DNA of 64,000 nt. Origin: Raphanus sativus. Lineage: Eukaryota > Streptophyta > Magnoliopsida > Brassicales > Brassicaceae. Position 1 is the stretch's first letter. The number at the start of each line of letters is the position of its first letter. Of this stretch, positions 33,241-44,946 are shown one piece after another. Position numbers and translations under genes: made by a program. The DNA lies in contig NC_079519.1 of assembly GCF_000801105.2 (NCBI RefSeq), positions 35,873,288 through 35,937,287 of the forward strand. The letters run 5' to 3'. The notes below the pieces were generated by a model. That model had not been told where the DNA came from. It did no database searches and saw only the letters and a list, made by a program, of their open reading frames with translations.

Positions 33241-35002
33241 GGCAACATTTCGTAAATGTGTTATTATTGTTTAATCTCTCTGCTTTTATGTCTAGTTACC
33301 CAAGTTCATAATGTCGACACAATTGTGCTTGCCGTAAGTTGTATTTAATTTTTCTTTCCAAATAATTTTTGTTGATCGATTAAAATAATCAAAAGGAAGG
33401 TCGTTATTGACTTTCTCTGTTATCATTTTATATATTCAATTTTTAGTTAACTTTATATAAATCCATTTTTCTTAAGTTTCATAATGTCGCCACAACTGTG
33501 CACTGATGTACATTTCATATATTCTATTAATTCTTCAGCATAACCAGTTGATAAAGGTCAGGTTCAATTTAAAAAAAAAATACAACTATAATTACCTTTT
33601 ATTAATCAATACTATGTCATAACTTCCAGTCCAATAGTCCAATATTTTCGGCACCATTTCTTTCTTTTACATATATTAACCGACAAACCAATATATAAAA
33701 TAACAATTGTATTTCTTCCTTTTAGGTTTATCCAAATCGTAATTGATAATCTATGTTACTTTTTTATAATATCACTGTGATATTATCATGTATTCGGTTA
33801 CATTTTCTTTTTGTCAGTATTCCATCCAAATTAATTACTTTAGTTTTTACATATTTTTTTTTCATTTGACATACAAAATATTAAAAATAGTTTAGAGTAT
33901 TTAAATTATTTTTGAAACAAATTAAGATTTATGACATCTAATAAATAATATCAAAACTTAAAAGTTCATAAATATTTATAAGTGTAATGTGAATAATAAA
34001 TAAACTTCAAATTCAAAGTAAACCAAAAGTAAAACATTATTAATAAATTAACTAAAACAAAACTGAAAAACCTAACTTATTTATGAAAAATATACAAAAT
34101 AGATTTTAAAAACATATTAAAAACTAAAAGAAAAAAGTAAAAGTAAAAGTTATCTATTAGTTCAACCAACAGTTCAACGATAATCGGTTTATGGGTTTTA
34201 GCGAGTTTCTGCGGGTTTTATTAGGTTTTTAAATATTAGTTTTTTTTACAAAACCCAAACCGTATTTATCTTGGATCACCGGATTTATTATTTCAACCGT
34301 GGGTCCGTATCAGTTTTCAAAATACTGACTATGAGACTTTGATTTTTGGGTTGATTCTAAGTCAGGTATTTTTAGTATGAATATTCTTGACTAATTATGT
34401 TAAGTCCAGTTGGTTTATGTTAATACAATCCAGTATCAATTCATGGAATACATGTGTGTAGTTTTAGTTGATACTGCTTATATTTTTTCTTTTACTAGAC
34501 TTTGGATTGTATTTTAATTGTATATATGTATATGCTGACCTATTTAGGATTTAAATATTAATATTAATATGAACGACAAAAAAAACACTAATAGCTTTTA
34601 CAATATTATCGATGTATTGATACTATAATTGTTACAAAACTATATAATATATTTTGTATCAAGCTTAATACTATATAATATGGAAATTATTAGCTTTTTA
34701 TAATTTAGATTATATCTCAACATCCAATAATACTGCATACAATTTATGTACGTGTTTTTTATTTGAAAGCATACGTTACCAAAACTATTATACAAAAACA
34801 AAATTAAATTAAGTTAAAACATTTTATTCAGTTTAAAATAGTATACCCGCCGCTGATACTGAAAGTATATTATAAAACTAAATAAATAAAATTTCGAATA
34901 TTAATTTTTAAAAATTAATTCTTCAAATATCTACACAAACAATCTAACAAAATTTTGAAAATAGATTCATTTTCTTTCAAATATGTATCTAAACAAACTA
35001 TA
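33241..35002. other. Intergenic, upstream of defensin-like copy 1
   Basis: The first ~200 bases (to about 33440) are duplicated upstream of copy 2. Around 34160-34320 lies a decayed copy of the hAT-like family whose best example is 59318-59794. The rest is AT-rich with no gene seen. Confidence 0.5.
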
Positions 35003-35544
35003 TCTATACTATTAAAAGGGAATTATTACCAAAAAATCTGCTTAAAAAGTTGTTGGCCCCTTTCACTAACTAATTATTTTTGGTACAGCTATTTTAAAAT
35101 ACAGGAATTGAAAAATAATAATTTAAAATTTAAATCATGTATAATTTTTTATTATAAATATACTTTTATAGTAATTAAATTAAATAAAGACTTTTAAAAT
35201 AAATATATAATCCAAGGATAACCACAAAATTAAGCGGAGCGGATGCGGGTACAAAATTATATGTTTGCGGGTTGTGCGGGTCATATTTTTTAACCAAAAC
35301 AAAATTGAAAATCCGTGGGTTAGGGGTCAGCGGGACGAGTTCAACCCGCAATCCAACCTTAACCGTGCGTATACGAGATTAATTTTTAAATTGATATTAT
35401 TTAATAAAATATATTTTGATTAAAATTTATACACAGATATGATTTAAAAAAATACTAATATAATCAGAAAGAAAAAACAAATATCAAAAGTTAAATTTAA
35501 AAGAAAAAATATACCCGTCCTTTTAAGGGCGGGTCAAATTCTAG
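35003..35544 (+). mobile_element. Non-autonomous Helitron (family H-b)
   Basis: It starts TCTATACTATTAAAAGGG at 35003 after an A. It ends CTAG at 35541-35544 before a T. A hairpin (ACCCGTCC ... GGCGGGT, 35513-35534) lies just before the terminus. These are the three structural signs of a Helitron. No coding sequence; 542 bases. Confidence 0.75.
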
Positions 35545-35789
35545 TTAAGTTTATAATTTCCAAAACTCAATATTTATTTTAATAATCCACTAACCTTTAG
35601 ATAATCAACTGTGCGGACGTTAGTTAAATAGATTGAATATGTTTCGTTTCTTAAATGACACCTCTTTATCATCAGGATTAGGGATGTTAAATGAAAAGTT
35701 TTAGCCTGGGCCAACCCTAAATGATATAAACCCATCATATTTTAGTATTAATTAAGTATTAACCCTATTTTAGTCATATTGATTTATAA

Positions 35790-36105
35790 ATAAATGGGCT
35801 ATCCTACGGTTAACCACACCGTATTGATCCCCAATAACCCAACCAGCAGAGGTTTCGAGATTGAATATCATAAGCTGTATCGAAGTTACATTTGAGATGT
35901 GAATGCGATGGTGGGCGCCATAAACTGCTCCTGACCAAACATGACCGAGGTGTTGGACCACCCTTTGCCGTCTTTGTTAACCAATCCCGTACTTCAGCAG
36001 TAACATAATTTGCGTCTCGCTGAGGATTTGTCACATGCTGATTGAAAATCAGATTATTCCTTGATTTCCAAAGTTTCCAAAGTAACCAGAATGGAGTAAG
36101 TTTTT
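35790..36105 (-). pseudogene. LINE-type RNase H (RVT_3) remnant
   Basis: Minus-strand frames encode WKSRNNLIFNQ, then a linker, then LKCNFDTAYD, the usual transition from the end of a plant LINE reverse transcriptase region into the RNase H domain. The domain is cut short with a frame change near 35810-35830. A decayed fragment with no intact active site. Confidence 0.6.
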
Positions 36106-36462
36106 GTCCTAAAACTTTATCTATTAACGAGTAATAGCCCTAAAAGAAAAATCAATTTAGCGACTAGCTAGGGAAGCTAGCTTATGGTTTTAAGTATGTT
36201 GAAAACTTTTCTCCTTAATTATATTTTCTTGATTTATATTATTATGAATTTTAATTTTAAAAGGAAATATTTTATGCTCAATTTGTTTCAGTTAAATTTT
36301 TTAATTCATGTTTTTAGTATGGAACTAAACTATGAAAGAAAAAAACATTTTATTTTTAAAAAAAATTGTTAAAGGAAAAAAAACGATTTGCATAAATTTA
36401 ACGAGTCAACGGTTACACAAAACTCATTTCCCAACATAAGAAGTGATACACTCCCGGAATGT
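36106..36462. other. Short intergenic, no gene seen
   Basis: AT-rich sequence between the RNase H remnant and the SINE. No feature recognised. Confidence 0.5.
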
Positions 36463-36752
36463 TGAATGAAAATTGTTTTTTTTTTTTTTTTTTTTTTGAC
36501 AAAAAAAAGGGTTAAACCCGGGTCACTATTGGAACCAGACTTAACCCCCGGGGGAGTCGCAAGCCCGCGGATGGACTCCTTCTCCTGGGCATTCAAATGG
36601 GTCCTAAAGCATGGACCCATATCCGCGTTAGGTGAACAGAACAATGTGACTTAGTTTCGCATAGCAGGAGGATCGAACCTGAAACGTGTTGGCGTCCCAG
36701 GCCCGTCCACTGCCACTTGACCACAAGGCCCGTTCAATGAATGAAAATTGTT
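36463..36752 (-). mobile_element. tRNA-derived SINE with 15-bp target duplication
   Basis: The direct repeat TGAATGAAAATTGTT at 36463-36477 and 36738-36752 flanks a 260-bp element on the minus strand. Its 5' end has RNA polymerase III box A (GTGGTCAAGTGG) and box B (GGTTCGATCC). It ends in GGTTTAACCC followed by TTTTGTC and a poly(A) tail (T run on the plus strand from 36478). It is not a functional tRNA gene: no cloverleaf acceptor pairing is apparent. Confidence 0.9.
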
Positions 36753-39116
36753 CAAAATCCAAGTTGCCATAATAAATTTTAACGTGCGGTGGACTAAGAC
36801 GAACTCTAACATGTTTTATGAAACATTATGAACATGTTTTATGAAACATTATGAACACACAATACATCATGTATTTATTCATCTCAATTGCTACTTATGT
36901 ATGTATCCACCTTTACCTTGCACGTCTTCTAAATGAAACATTATTTTTTGCCAGTGTCTTGTCCCCGAAAGATTGTATCTAGACTTATAGCTGAACAAAA
37001 TCTTTGTAAATTTTGATAATTTGATTTGTTATTCATTTCGATTATAACTGATAAATTCAGATATACGTATACAATATCTATAAGAAACGAAACATATCAT
37101 AAATACTAATATTTTTTAAGAACGATATCCGATATGCATGATCTGCTATATACATATATAACATACATTTAAAGAATTATATATATGCTATATAATATTA
37201 TATTATATATAAGTTTTACCATATTTTGATGTACTATATTTATCAATTTATTTAATTATTAGATTTTTTAAAGTAAATAATATTTTTATTTTTAATAAAA
37301 TATTATTATTTTATATTATTTTCAAAAAAAATAATTTATTTTCTATTTTTGTTTAGTCTTACGGTTTCCAGATATATTAGTCAAACAAAATTGGTATAAC
37401 ACTCCTAGTCGATTGAAATTGAGAAAATTCTCACCCTTTGTTACAAATATACAGTCCATGGGAAAATCAAAAAATAGATAAAATTAAATCCTTGTATGTT
37501 AAATTCTATTTTAAGAACATGAATAATGAGAGTATCTACGTATTAATACATATATATATATATAGACAAATAAAATAATAGAAAGAAATCAAATCCTATA
37601 TTCTTAATTCTATATAGAAACTCTATCTTATATAGAAATAGAAATCGTTTTTATTTTGATCCGATCAAAATAGAATTTTAGAGGTAAGGAAAAAATATGA
37701 ATAAATTTAAGCGGTTTTTACTAAATTCAAGCGATCTTTTCGTCGGATCAGGGGATCAAATTGATTACAGAAACACGAGTTAAACTAGTTTATTTATTAG
37801 TGAACAAGGAAGATATTATCTAGACGGATGATTCGAATCAGATATCTTATTAAAAATCTAAAAAAAACTCGGATATCTAGGATGCCAAATATCTGGATGG
37901 TTACAGCTCGAATCAGATCAGATAATTAATTATTCAGACGAAATTGATAGGGTTACGATTCACGAATACCTCTAAAAATCTGAATATCCGATTTGTGTCT
38001 AACCCTACACAGATCCGTCCCTCTTTTAAAGCAGGTGAATCTTTGGCTTCAGAGCACATAATATAAAAAGAAAAATATAACCATTGCAAGTTTTAGATAA
38101 TTTTATAGGTAATTTTAAATAATAAAAACATTGTAGGGCCACATTGTCTCACAGAAATTTGTTATATATTTTGTGAATATCTGCCATTTTGACCAGATTT
38201 TTGGGATTAAATTTGCTGGATGCTTGTTAAAGTGTAAAAATACAAATATTTTTTAAATACATAGTAAAACTCTAGAAAAGTTTAAAGATCAGATTGCAAA
38301 TAAAAAGAATAACATCAAACTAAGATTATAAATAGTGTTCCTTCAAATTTGAGGAAACACTATTCACAATCTCATTTTCTTTCAAAATGATTTACTATTG
38401 GAGAATAATTTCCCTCATTTTTTTATGTTTTCTCTCAAAATGATGGACTATTGGAAATAGTCTAATAGCTCGACATTGAATAGTCTTTTATTTCTGTTTT
38501 TTTTTTTTTTGCGAAGAAAATAAGGAGAATTACCGAACCAACAAACTACGACTAGATTTTTAAGTTACATGAGAGGACAGCCAGTCCATTATTATTCGTG
38601 TAATTGTAGCATGAGTAGGAATGCACAGATGTTTAGCTAATCCACATTGTATGATGATTTGTTTTTAGTAGATGAGCAAGACTAAACATGTTTATAAGTT
38701 AAACTCAAAACATATACATATCGATTACAAATTTGAGGCCCATTAAAGTATGGTTGAGCCTCACTTGAGGTGTAATTCCACTAGGATTCATTTTTGCGAA
38801 GGGCGTTCCATATAAATTAAATAACATTTGAGAAATATGAAATTTTTTGTCGAACTTTGAATATTTTATTATTTATAAGAGTATAAATTCTTAAAACGGA
38901 AAATTCAGATACTAATTTCATATCCATTATTTTCCAGAACAACAATGAAATGATAAACACAAAAAGTTGAATATGCAGACAGAAGCAAAATTTCACACAT
39001 GATTTTTATTTGGAAGCAACAGAAAGTTGAGCATAAACATACAAACATGTAATGTCCTCACACCAAATGAAACACACAAGTTACACACTTACACTTGGTA
39101 ATTGTATGTGGTTGTT
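36753..39116. other. Intergenic, AT-rich, no gene recognised
   Basis: It contains a 23-base tandem repeat at about 36807-36855 and a 34-base near-palindrome at 38331-38364 (AATAGTGTTCCTTCAAATTT... mirrored). Patches from 38320 to 38470 resemble small MITEs. From about 38940 it is the 3' flank of defensin-like copy 2. No coding sequence seen. Confidence 0.45.
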
Positions 39117-39503
39117 TCAAACACGTTCTTTGTAGCAATGACAGTGTTTGTCTGGTCCCTCAACAACTCCTTTACAGACTGCTTGCCTCCCGTATTTAGC
39201 TACGCAACAATGACAGCAATCATTGTTTGTACCTGTGAACGGCTCCAGGCCGCACTCTTCAGAGAATGTAGGATTTTTGCATCCCTGTGGAAGGCATCTG
39301 GCCTTGACGTTCATAGCCTCAATTTTGAGGATTTCTACATGTTGACATATTCATCAAGTTCTTCAGCGCAAGATATTCAAAAGACAACTGCAAAATATAT
39401 ATAATAGAGAACATCATTAAGTAAATAAGTTAATACCGGTCGAAGCCATCAAGAGGACAATCAAGAGAACGCTGAAGGTAACGGAGCTACAGTTCTTCGC
39501 CAT
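39117..39503 (-). CDS. Defensin-like (LCR/DEFL) secreted peptide, copy 2
   Basis: Same structure as copy 1: exon 39503-39437 (67 bases) and exon 39334-39117 (218 bases), giving 94 residues with identical splice phase. All ten mature cysteines are kept. Nine residues differ from copy 1; in the mature core [10 protein letters not shown] replaces [10 protein letters not shown], and Cys replaces Leu at residue 5 of the signal peptide. The duplication covers the gene, its 3' flank and about 400 bases upstream, and is separated by about 6.4 kb, in the same orientation. A Helitron is inserted in the upstream region at 39612. Both copies look functional. Spatial expression is unknown. Confidence 0.88.
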
Positions 39504-39611
39504 TTCTTTTGTTTTTGCTTTGCTCTTCTTTTCTGTATCAGTAAACTTAATTTTGTGAGACATATCCATGTGTGGTGATCTATTTATAGTTAAATTATCG
39601 TAGCTTTGTTA

Positions 39612-40229
39612 TCTATCTTATTAAAACAGAAACATTCTGTGGACCTAACATTTATTTTGTAAGTTTTTAAATTAAATACATCTTTATACTTTATAGTTAA
39701 ACCTACATTAAATCATTAATGTTCCTTTCTTTATACTATTATCCATATTTCCAAACAATATACTTATTTATTTATACTACTATCAATGTTTCCAAACAAT
39801 ATATTTTTTATAATACTATCAACGTTTTCAAACAATACAATAATTAATCTTAGTTATTTATATCTATCATTTTCTCTTTAAAATTTTGTAGAAACATCAT
39901 AATTTCATAAATTGCAAAATAATAAACTTTAAAATTTGGATTATAAGATTACAAATTATGAAACTATTATAATTCAAATCAAATTAGATTACATATCGGT
40001 CATCCAACAGTTCAATCGGTTAGTCTCAGATTTTAATGAATTTTTTTTAATATGAATATTTTAAAAATCTAAATTGAATTTTCAGATCTCCGGATTAACC
40101 GGTATAATCACAATCGGGTTGAATTAAAAAACACTGATTTAAATGCAAAAATATTCTAAATACACTCTTTAAAATTACCAAAATATTTGTTATATTATTA
40201 GTGAAATTTTTCATCGTGTCAAAATCTAG
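39612..40229 (+). mobile_element. Non-autonomous Helitron upstream of defensin-like copy 2
   Basis: It starts TCTATCTTATTAAAAC at 39612 after an A and ends CTAG at 40226-40229 before a T. The sequence on either side matches the region upstream of copy 1 (33255-33285: TGTTATTATTGTTTAATC) without the 618 inserted bases. Copy 1 thus supplies the empty site. The terminal hairpin is degraded. It contains a piece of hAT-like sequence at about 39990-40140. Confidence 0.8.
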
Positions 40230-40723
40230 TAATTGTTTAATCTCTCCGCTTTTCTATCTGGTTTACTCAAGTTCATAATGTCGACACAATTGTGCATTGC
40301 CTAATATTTTATTTATAATTTATTTTTCAAGTCAATTGTTTTTAATGATCCTCTTACCTTAGATAATTAACTAAAGTTGCGGTCGAAAAAGAATATATAT
40401 TAACCAATGGAAGGTCGTCGTTGTCTTTGTCGTTTAAACTTATTTTATTCCATATTTCTTTCATGTTACTAAAATATCCATATTTTCTTAAGTTTAAAAT
40501 AACCGTTTAACACATCGAAATGATGTAACACTGGTTAATGAAACTCCGCTAATTATTTGGATCGTGGGTTCAACATCTGTTATCGTGGAATGTCTCCATC
40601 CGAATGTAATTAGACGCCGGGCAGTACATGATCTTTCATGTTCTATCTTCCCAGTGGCAGTGAGTTAACTAGCTTTTATCAACTGTAAAGAGCTTTTTTT
40701 TTTTGTTTTTAACACTGGCTAAC

Positions 40724-40769
40724 CAATTACATCATCATTTTGATAAAAAAAAAACAATTACATCATCAT
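40724..40769 (+). mobile_element. Ultra-short retroposon stub
   Basis: The perfect 15-base repeat CAATTACATCATCAT at 40724-40738 and 40755-40769 encloses only 16 bases, TTTGATAAAAAAAAAA. Perfect duplication and an A-tail indicate a target-primed insertion that copied almost nothing but the tail. Confidence 0.65.
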
Positions 40770-41119
40770 AGAATTATTACGCTTAAGTACATGTGTCCCA
40801 TGCGATTTATTGATTTCGATGATATTTTAACAGTTAATTCAAAAAGGTCAATCGGTAAGAGAACAAGTTGGTCCGTGTCATCCAATAGAGATGGGGCCTT
40901 AATCCCTTTGATCTTCGGGCGCCATCTCCACGAATCTGAATCATGAACTAGATCCGACCTCCCACCAATTGACAATCATTTATAATATGCAACTGTTTAT
41001 AAACCCTTGATCGACATGATAACCAACCGATGTGGGAATGTAGTGTTGATGATATCCTACGGTTCAAACTTCAAATAATCCTTTTTCATTAGACTATACG
41101 TGTCAGATTAGCCTTATAA

Positions 41120-41458
41120 TCTATTAATTTAGGGATTGGTTTTTATCTACTACTTATAATTGTCATTTAGATTTGGGCTCTTTCATAGTTGTTACTAGAA
41201 TATATCAAGCCTCCTATAAAATGAAACCTACCAACTTAAATTAAACCAAATCTTAACCGACATAGATAAATTGAACTTAACCAATAACATCTTTAAAATA
41301 TTTTTGGTTATCTCTTAATATTATTAGATCATACAAAATTTAACCACTCTTAAATCAACAAGTTCCAAATCATTCCAAACATAAGAGAAAAAAATGTCTG
41401 ACTCACAAATTATAACACCATTCAATTAAATATACATTTAATAAAATATATATATGTC

Positions 41459-41493
<35 letters not shown>

Positions 41494-41628
41494 TTATACA
41501 AAAATATAAATAATATTTATATATATATATAAATAGTATACAAAAATATAAATAATATTATATACACATATATTAAAATTAAAATTTGACAAATCAATTT
41601 CCGCCCTTCAGGGCGGGTCAAAATCTAG
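41120..41628 (+). mobile_element. Non-autonomous Helitron (family H-a, copy 2)
   Basis: It starts TCTATTAATTTAGGGATT after an A and ends CTAG at 41625-41628 before a T. A perfect hairpin CCGCCCTTCAGGGCGG lies at 41601-41616. The flanks match the second upstream block (about 42795-42810) without the insert, which marks the empty site. The start matches copies at 9246-10579 and 57772-58611. Confidence 0.8.
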
Positions 41629-42286
41629 TTTTAATTAAGTTACCCCATGCCCAAGTCACGTGCAAACATTCTAAAATCGGAAATCCTAATGTTCGTCACT
41701 ACTCAAGTCTCAATACTCTAACCTAGTGTCGACTTCAACTTATCAGTTTTCGCGAAGCATCTCTCTTTGATATCATGTCGTAGCCTCAGAGAGGTTTAGG
41801 GTATTTACTTCTCGCCCACCGAACTATTTCTAGGGGTGTGAAAATAAGTTAGCTCACTCAACTTAGCTCAGTTCATGGTGAGCGAGTTCGGATCTTTCAT
41901 GAGCTATATCAGCTTAGTTCATTTATTATATGAGTTTTAATATGCAAACTCGAACTCAGATCATCTGGATCATGAGTTAAATAAACTAACTCACGATCAG
42001 ACGTAAATAGTAAAAATTATAAAAATAATTAGAAAATAAAAAATAAAATATTTCAAAATCAAAATTTAACTTTTAATATTTTTGGAAAATTATATAAATA
42101 AAAAATAAATTAAATACATTATATCCGTAAAATTTATGTATATACTCCATATATATGTAATGATATTTCCTCATTATTATTTATGTGAATTTGAAAGAAA
42201 AAAGAAAAATAAAGACCTAACTAAAAATTATTTAACAAAAAGATAAAATAAGTTTTAGTAATGACACCTAAATATAACAATCTAAG

Positions 42287-42331
42287 CATTGAGGATAACT
42301 GGTGTTTCAAAAAAAAACATGAAGGATAACT
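42287..42331 (+). mobile_element. Possible ultra-short retroposon stub
   Basis: A 14-base imperfect repeat (CATTGAGGATAACT and CATGAAGGATAACT) at 42287-42300 and 42318-42331 encloses 17 bases, GGTGTTTCAAAAAAAAA. The tail resembles the LINE 3' end. Confidence 0.45.
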
Positions 42332-43355
42332 TTACAATTGACCGACCATTCAAAGAATCATGTGAAGTGTAATTGTGTAAATCAAATGTGTCATAAGTTT
42401 TATCCCAAGACCGGCTTTGGACCAATACAGGCTCTAGGATGTGATTTAGCTATTCTGGTTAATCAAAACTTTTAGGCTTAAGCCACATGTCCCAGACTCC
42501 CATGAGCTTTATTAATTTCCTATAATATATTAACAATTAATTCAAAAATGTCAACCGGTAAGAGAACAGGTTGGTCCATCTCATCCGATAGAGATGGAGC
42601 CTTAATCTTTCGATCTTCTGGGTACGATCTCCACGAATTTGAGTCATGAACTCCCACCAATTGACAATCATTTATAAGATGCAACTGTTTATAAACCCTT
42701 GATCGACATGATAACCAACAGATGTGGGAATATATAATGTAGGATATTCCACATCCACAGTTCAAATTATCCTTTTTCATAAGACCATACGTGTCAACTT
42801 ACCCTTTTTAATTATGTTACCCATGCCCAAGTAACGTGCATACATTCTATAATTGGAAACTCTAATATTTATTAGATCATCTCATTATCTTCACGATCAC
42901 AACCGTTGTCATCACTCTTCTTTCCTTCAAAAGCCAGTTCGACTTATATTTCCTGTGAAGCATCTCTCTCCGCCATCACCTCGTAGCTGCAGCACTCAAC
43001 AGAAGCATAAGAGACGTTATTAGGTGTTTACTTCTCTTGCACGGAACCATCTCCAAGGTTAGGGTTTTGACATATGGAAAAAATCAGACTTCCTCAGAGT
43101 AGTATATTCCATTCATGGTAAATATTCAATCTTGTGTAGTTTTACTTTTTTTTACGGATTCGAATGTCCAAGAAAGGAATAATCATTGCATTTAAAAGGA
43201 AGACTTACTTAAGTAGTAAAAATGGTAATTCAGAACATACCCATTATGTAATATTTCTAAATAAAGAATCGAATCAATACGAATATACTAGTATAAGGAG
43301 ATGAAGATGCATGCAAAGAATCTGCATAATTCGTTTTCTTTGTTACAACATCAAT

Positions 43356-43967
43356 ATGGGAGGCACAAAGCGTAAAATAAAGATTGAGGAGATCGAAAAG
43401 AAGACAGTGAAATCGGTTGCTTTCACGAAACGACGTAACGGTCTCTTCCGCAAAGCTGCTGAGCTCTGTCTTCTCTCTTCCTCTACTCAAATCGCAATCT
43501 TAGCGACTCCTCCTTCTACCAATTCTCACGCTGCTTTCTACTCCTTTGGCCACTCCTCTGTCGACCACGTTGTTTCCTCTCTGCTCAACGGTAGGTGTCC
43601 TCTTCCGACAGAACAAGAGAACAAGTCAGGATTAGGGTTTTGGTGGGAAGACGAAGGCTTTGAAAGATCGGAGAACATAGATGAACTGAAAGAAGCTACT
43701 GATGCGGTTTCCAGGATGTTGAACAATTTGAGGCTACGATTAGATGCTTTGAAGAGTAATCAAAGTGATGGAGATGTAGTGATCCATGAAGAGGAGGTTC
43801 TTCAGCTTTGTGACACCGAGAGGAACAACAACGAAGAGATGACGAATCAAATTACTAGACTTGAAGGAGCTTCTGGTTCTGGAAGTTGTTTGGTTGAGAA
43901 TGTGGAGGATAATGATCTGCCTCATCATGAGGAATTTTTTAGTGATGCCAGGATTGATCAATTTTGA
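43356..43967 (+). CDS. AGL56: Type I (M-alpha) MADS-box transcription factor, AGL56-like
   Basis: Single-exon frame of 203 residues. The MADS domain occupies residues 1-58: MGGTKRKIKIEEIEKK, SVAFTKRRNGLFRKAAEL, then LCLLSSSTQIAILATPPS. This binds CArG-type DNA as a dimer in the nucleus. The C-terminal half is acidic and helical without a K-box, as in type I proteins. An in-frame ATG at 43311 would add 15 residues, but the MADS domain normally begins at the protein start, so 43356 is preferred. Position next to PIP5K and U2AF65 genes supports orthology with AT1G60880 (AGL56); AGL55 is the close alternative. Type I genes mostly act in the female gametophyte and endosperm. A duplicated, transposon-hit upstream block may affect its control. 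Confidence 0.85.
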   Translation: MGGTKRKIKIEEIEKKTVKSVAFTKRRNGLFRKAAELCLLSSSTQIAILATPPSTNSHAAFYSFGHSSVDHVVSSLLNGRCPLPTEQENKSGLGFWWEDEGFERSENIDELKEATDAVSRMLNNLRLRLDALKSNQSDGDVVIHEEEVLQLCDTERNNNEEMTNQITRLEGASGSGSCLVENVEDNDLPHHEEFFSDARIDQF

Positions 43968-44946
43968 TACGATGTTCTTTTACGCATCATGTCTCGTTTA
44001 GGTTTATAACTAACTAATCTAGCCGTGTATTTATTTATTTATCTAGTTTGTGCTTTTGACTTATTTGATTAGGCTTTGTGAAAAGCTTTGGGTTTGGTTT
44101 GTCGAGAAAGATAATAATGCAATACAATTTAACAATTTATACAGAGTTTTATACCTTATAATTAGTGTAAGCGCATATCAAGAAGTTGTAAAATTGTAAG
44201 GGTCAAAATCAGAGAGACCCAAAATTTACAGTGATTCTTTTTTTTAAAAATAAATTATATCGGCTGATCTGGTCGACATGGTGAGAAAAGCACTTAATGA
44301 TACAAAGTGGACTATACAATACTGTTTGATTCGAGTTTAGAATGTGTTCTGATTAATGACAGTCGATTTTCATAGGATTGCTTTTACTTTGTAGAAAAAG
44401 GACCTGGCAATGACCGCAGCCCCCGTCGGCACATCAAATAGGTCGACATGGTGAAGAACACACTTAATGATACAGAATGGACTATACAATACTGTCTGAT
44501 CTAAGTTTAGTATGTCTTTCGACTAATGACAGTCGATTTCATAGGATTGCTTCTGCTCTTGATAAGAAAGACCCGTCAATGACTGTGGCCGATGTCGGCA
44601 CATCAAATAGGTTTTTAATGCTTAACACATGCAAGTGATCAGTTTGCCGTTTCGCCTATCGACTCCTTGGTAAGGCAAGAGTTTCAAACCCGATTTCTGG
44701 AGATAGACCGATCATCTATTACGAGCATCATGTAAACCACATGGATTGAAATTTAAACCTACACTGGTCAAGTAATAGATTCTTCCATATTGAAATAGAG
44801 TAAAGACAATTGATAACTTTTGATGGAATAAAAATAATGAAAAACATTTAAAAGCATCTCCAATTCATTGCTCCTCTATAAATTATAATAGCATTTAGAG
44901 ATGAAATTACTTCAATCCACTTCTATTTTTTACTCTATAATAGAAA
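43968..44946. other. 3' flank of the MADS gene with a tandem duplication
   Basis: Two units of about 170 bases (44271-44440 and 44441-44611) each begin GGTCGACATGGTGA and end near CGGCACATCAAATAGG. Identity is roughly 85 percent. Origin unknown; no coding frame. The remainder is AT-rich. Confidence 0.55.
44271..44611. repeat. Tandem duplication, unit about 170 bp
   Basis: Units start GGTCGACATGGTGA (44271 and 44441). Both contain GTGGACTATACAATACTG-like and TGACAGTCGATTT-like words in the same order. The function is not known. Confidence 0.8.

Larger units (their letters stand above)
40230..43355. other. Region upstream of the MADS-box gene, with a duplicated block
   Basis: Two similar blocks, about 40770-41830 (with a Helitron inside) and 42470-43080, share long stretches such as TTTATAAACCCTTGATCGAC and the GCCCAAGT...ACGTGCA...ACATTCTA segment. 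The second ends near the MADS 5' UTR. Between them, at 41832-42300, is repeat-like sequence rich in GAGCTCA/GAGTT words. A (TA)n run lies at about 41449-41489. No additional gene is seen. Confidence 0.6.

Noticed and set aside
36640..36737. tRNA gene
   Set aside because: Box A and box B belong to the tRNA-derived SINE head, with target duplications and A-tail; no functional cloverleaf.
41449..41489. (TA)n run as a functional element
   Set aside because: Simple microsatellite inside a Helitron.
44618..44636. 19-base match to the 5' part of bacterial/plastid 16S rRNA (ATGCTTAACACATGCAAGT)
   Set aside because: Flanking bases do not match rRNA; too short to be an organellar insertion and remembered, not searched.
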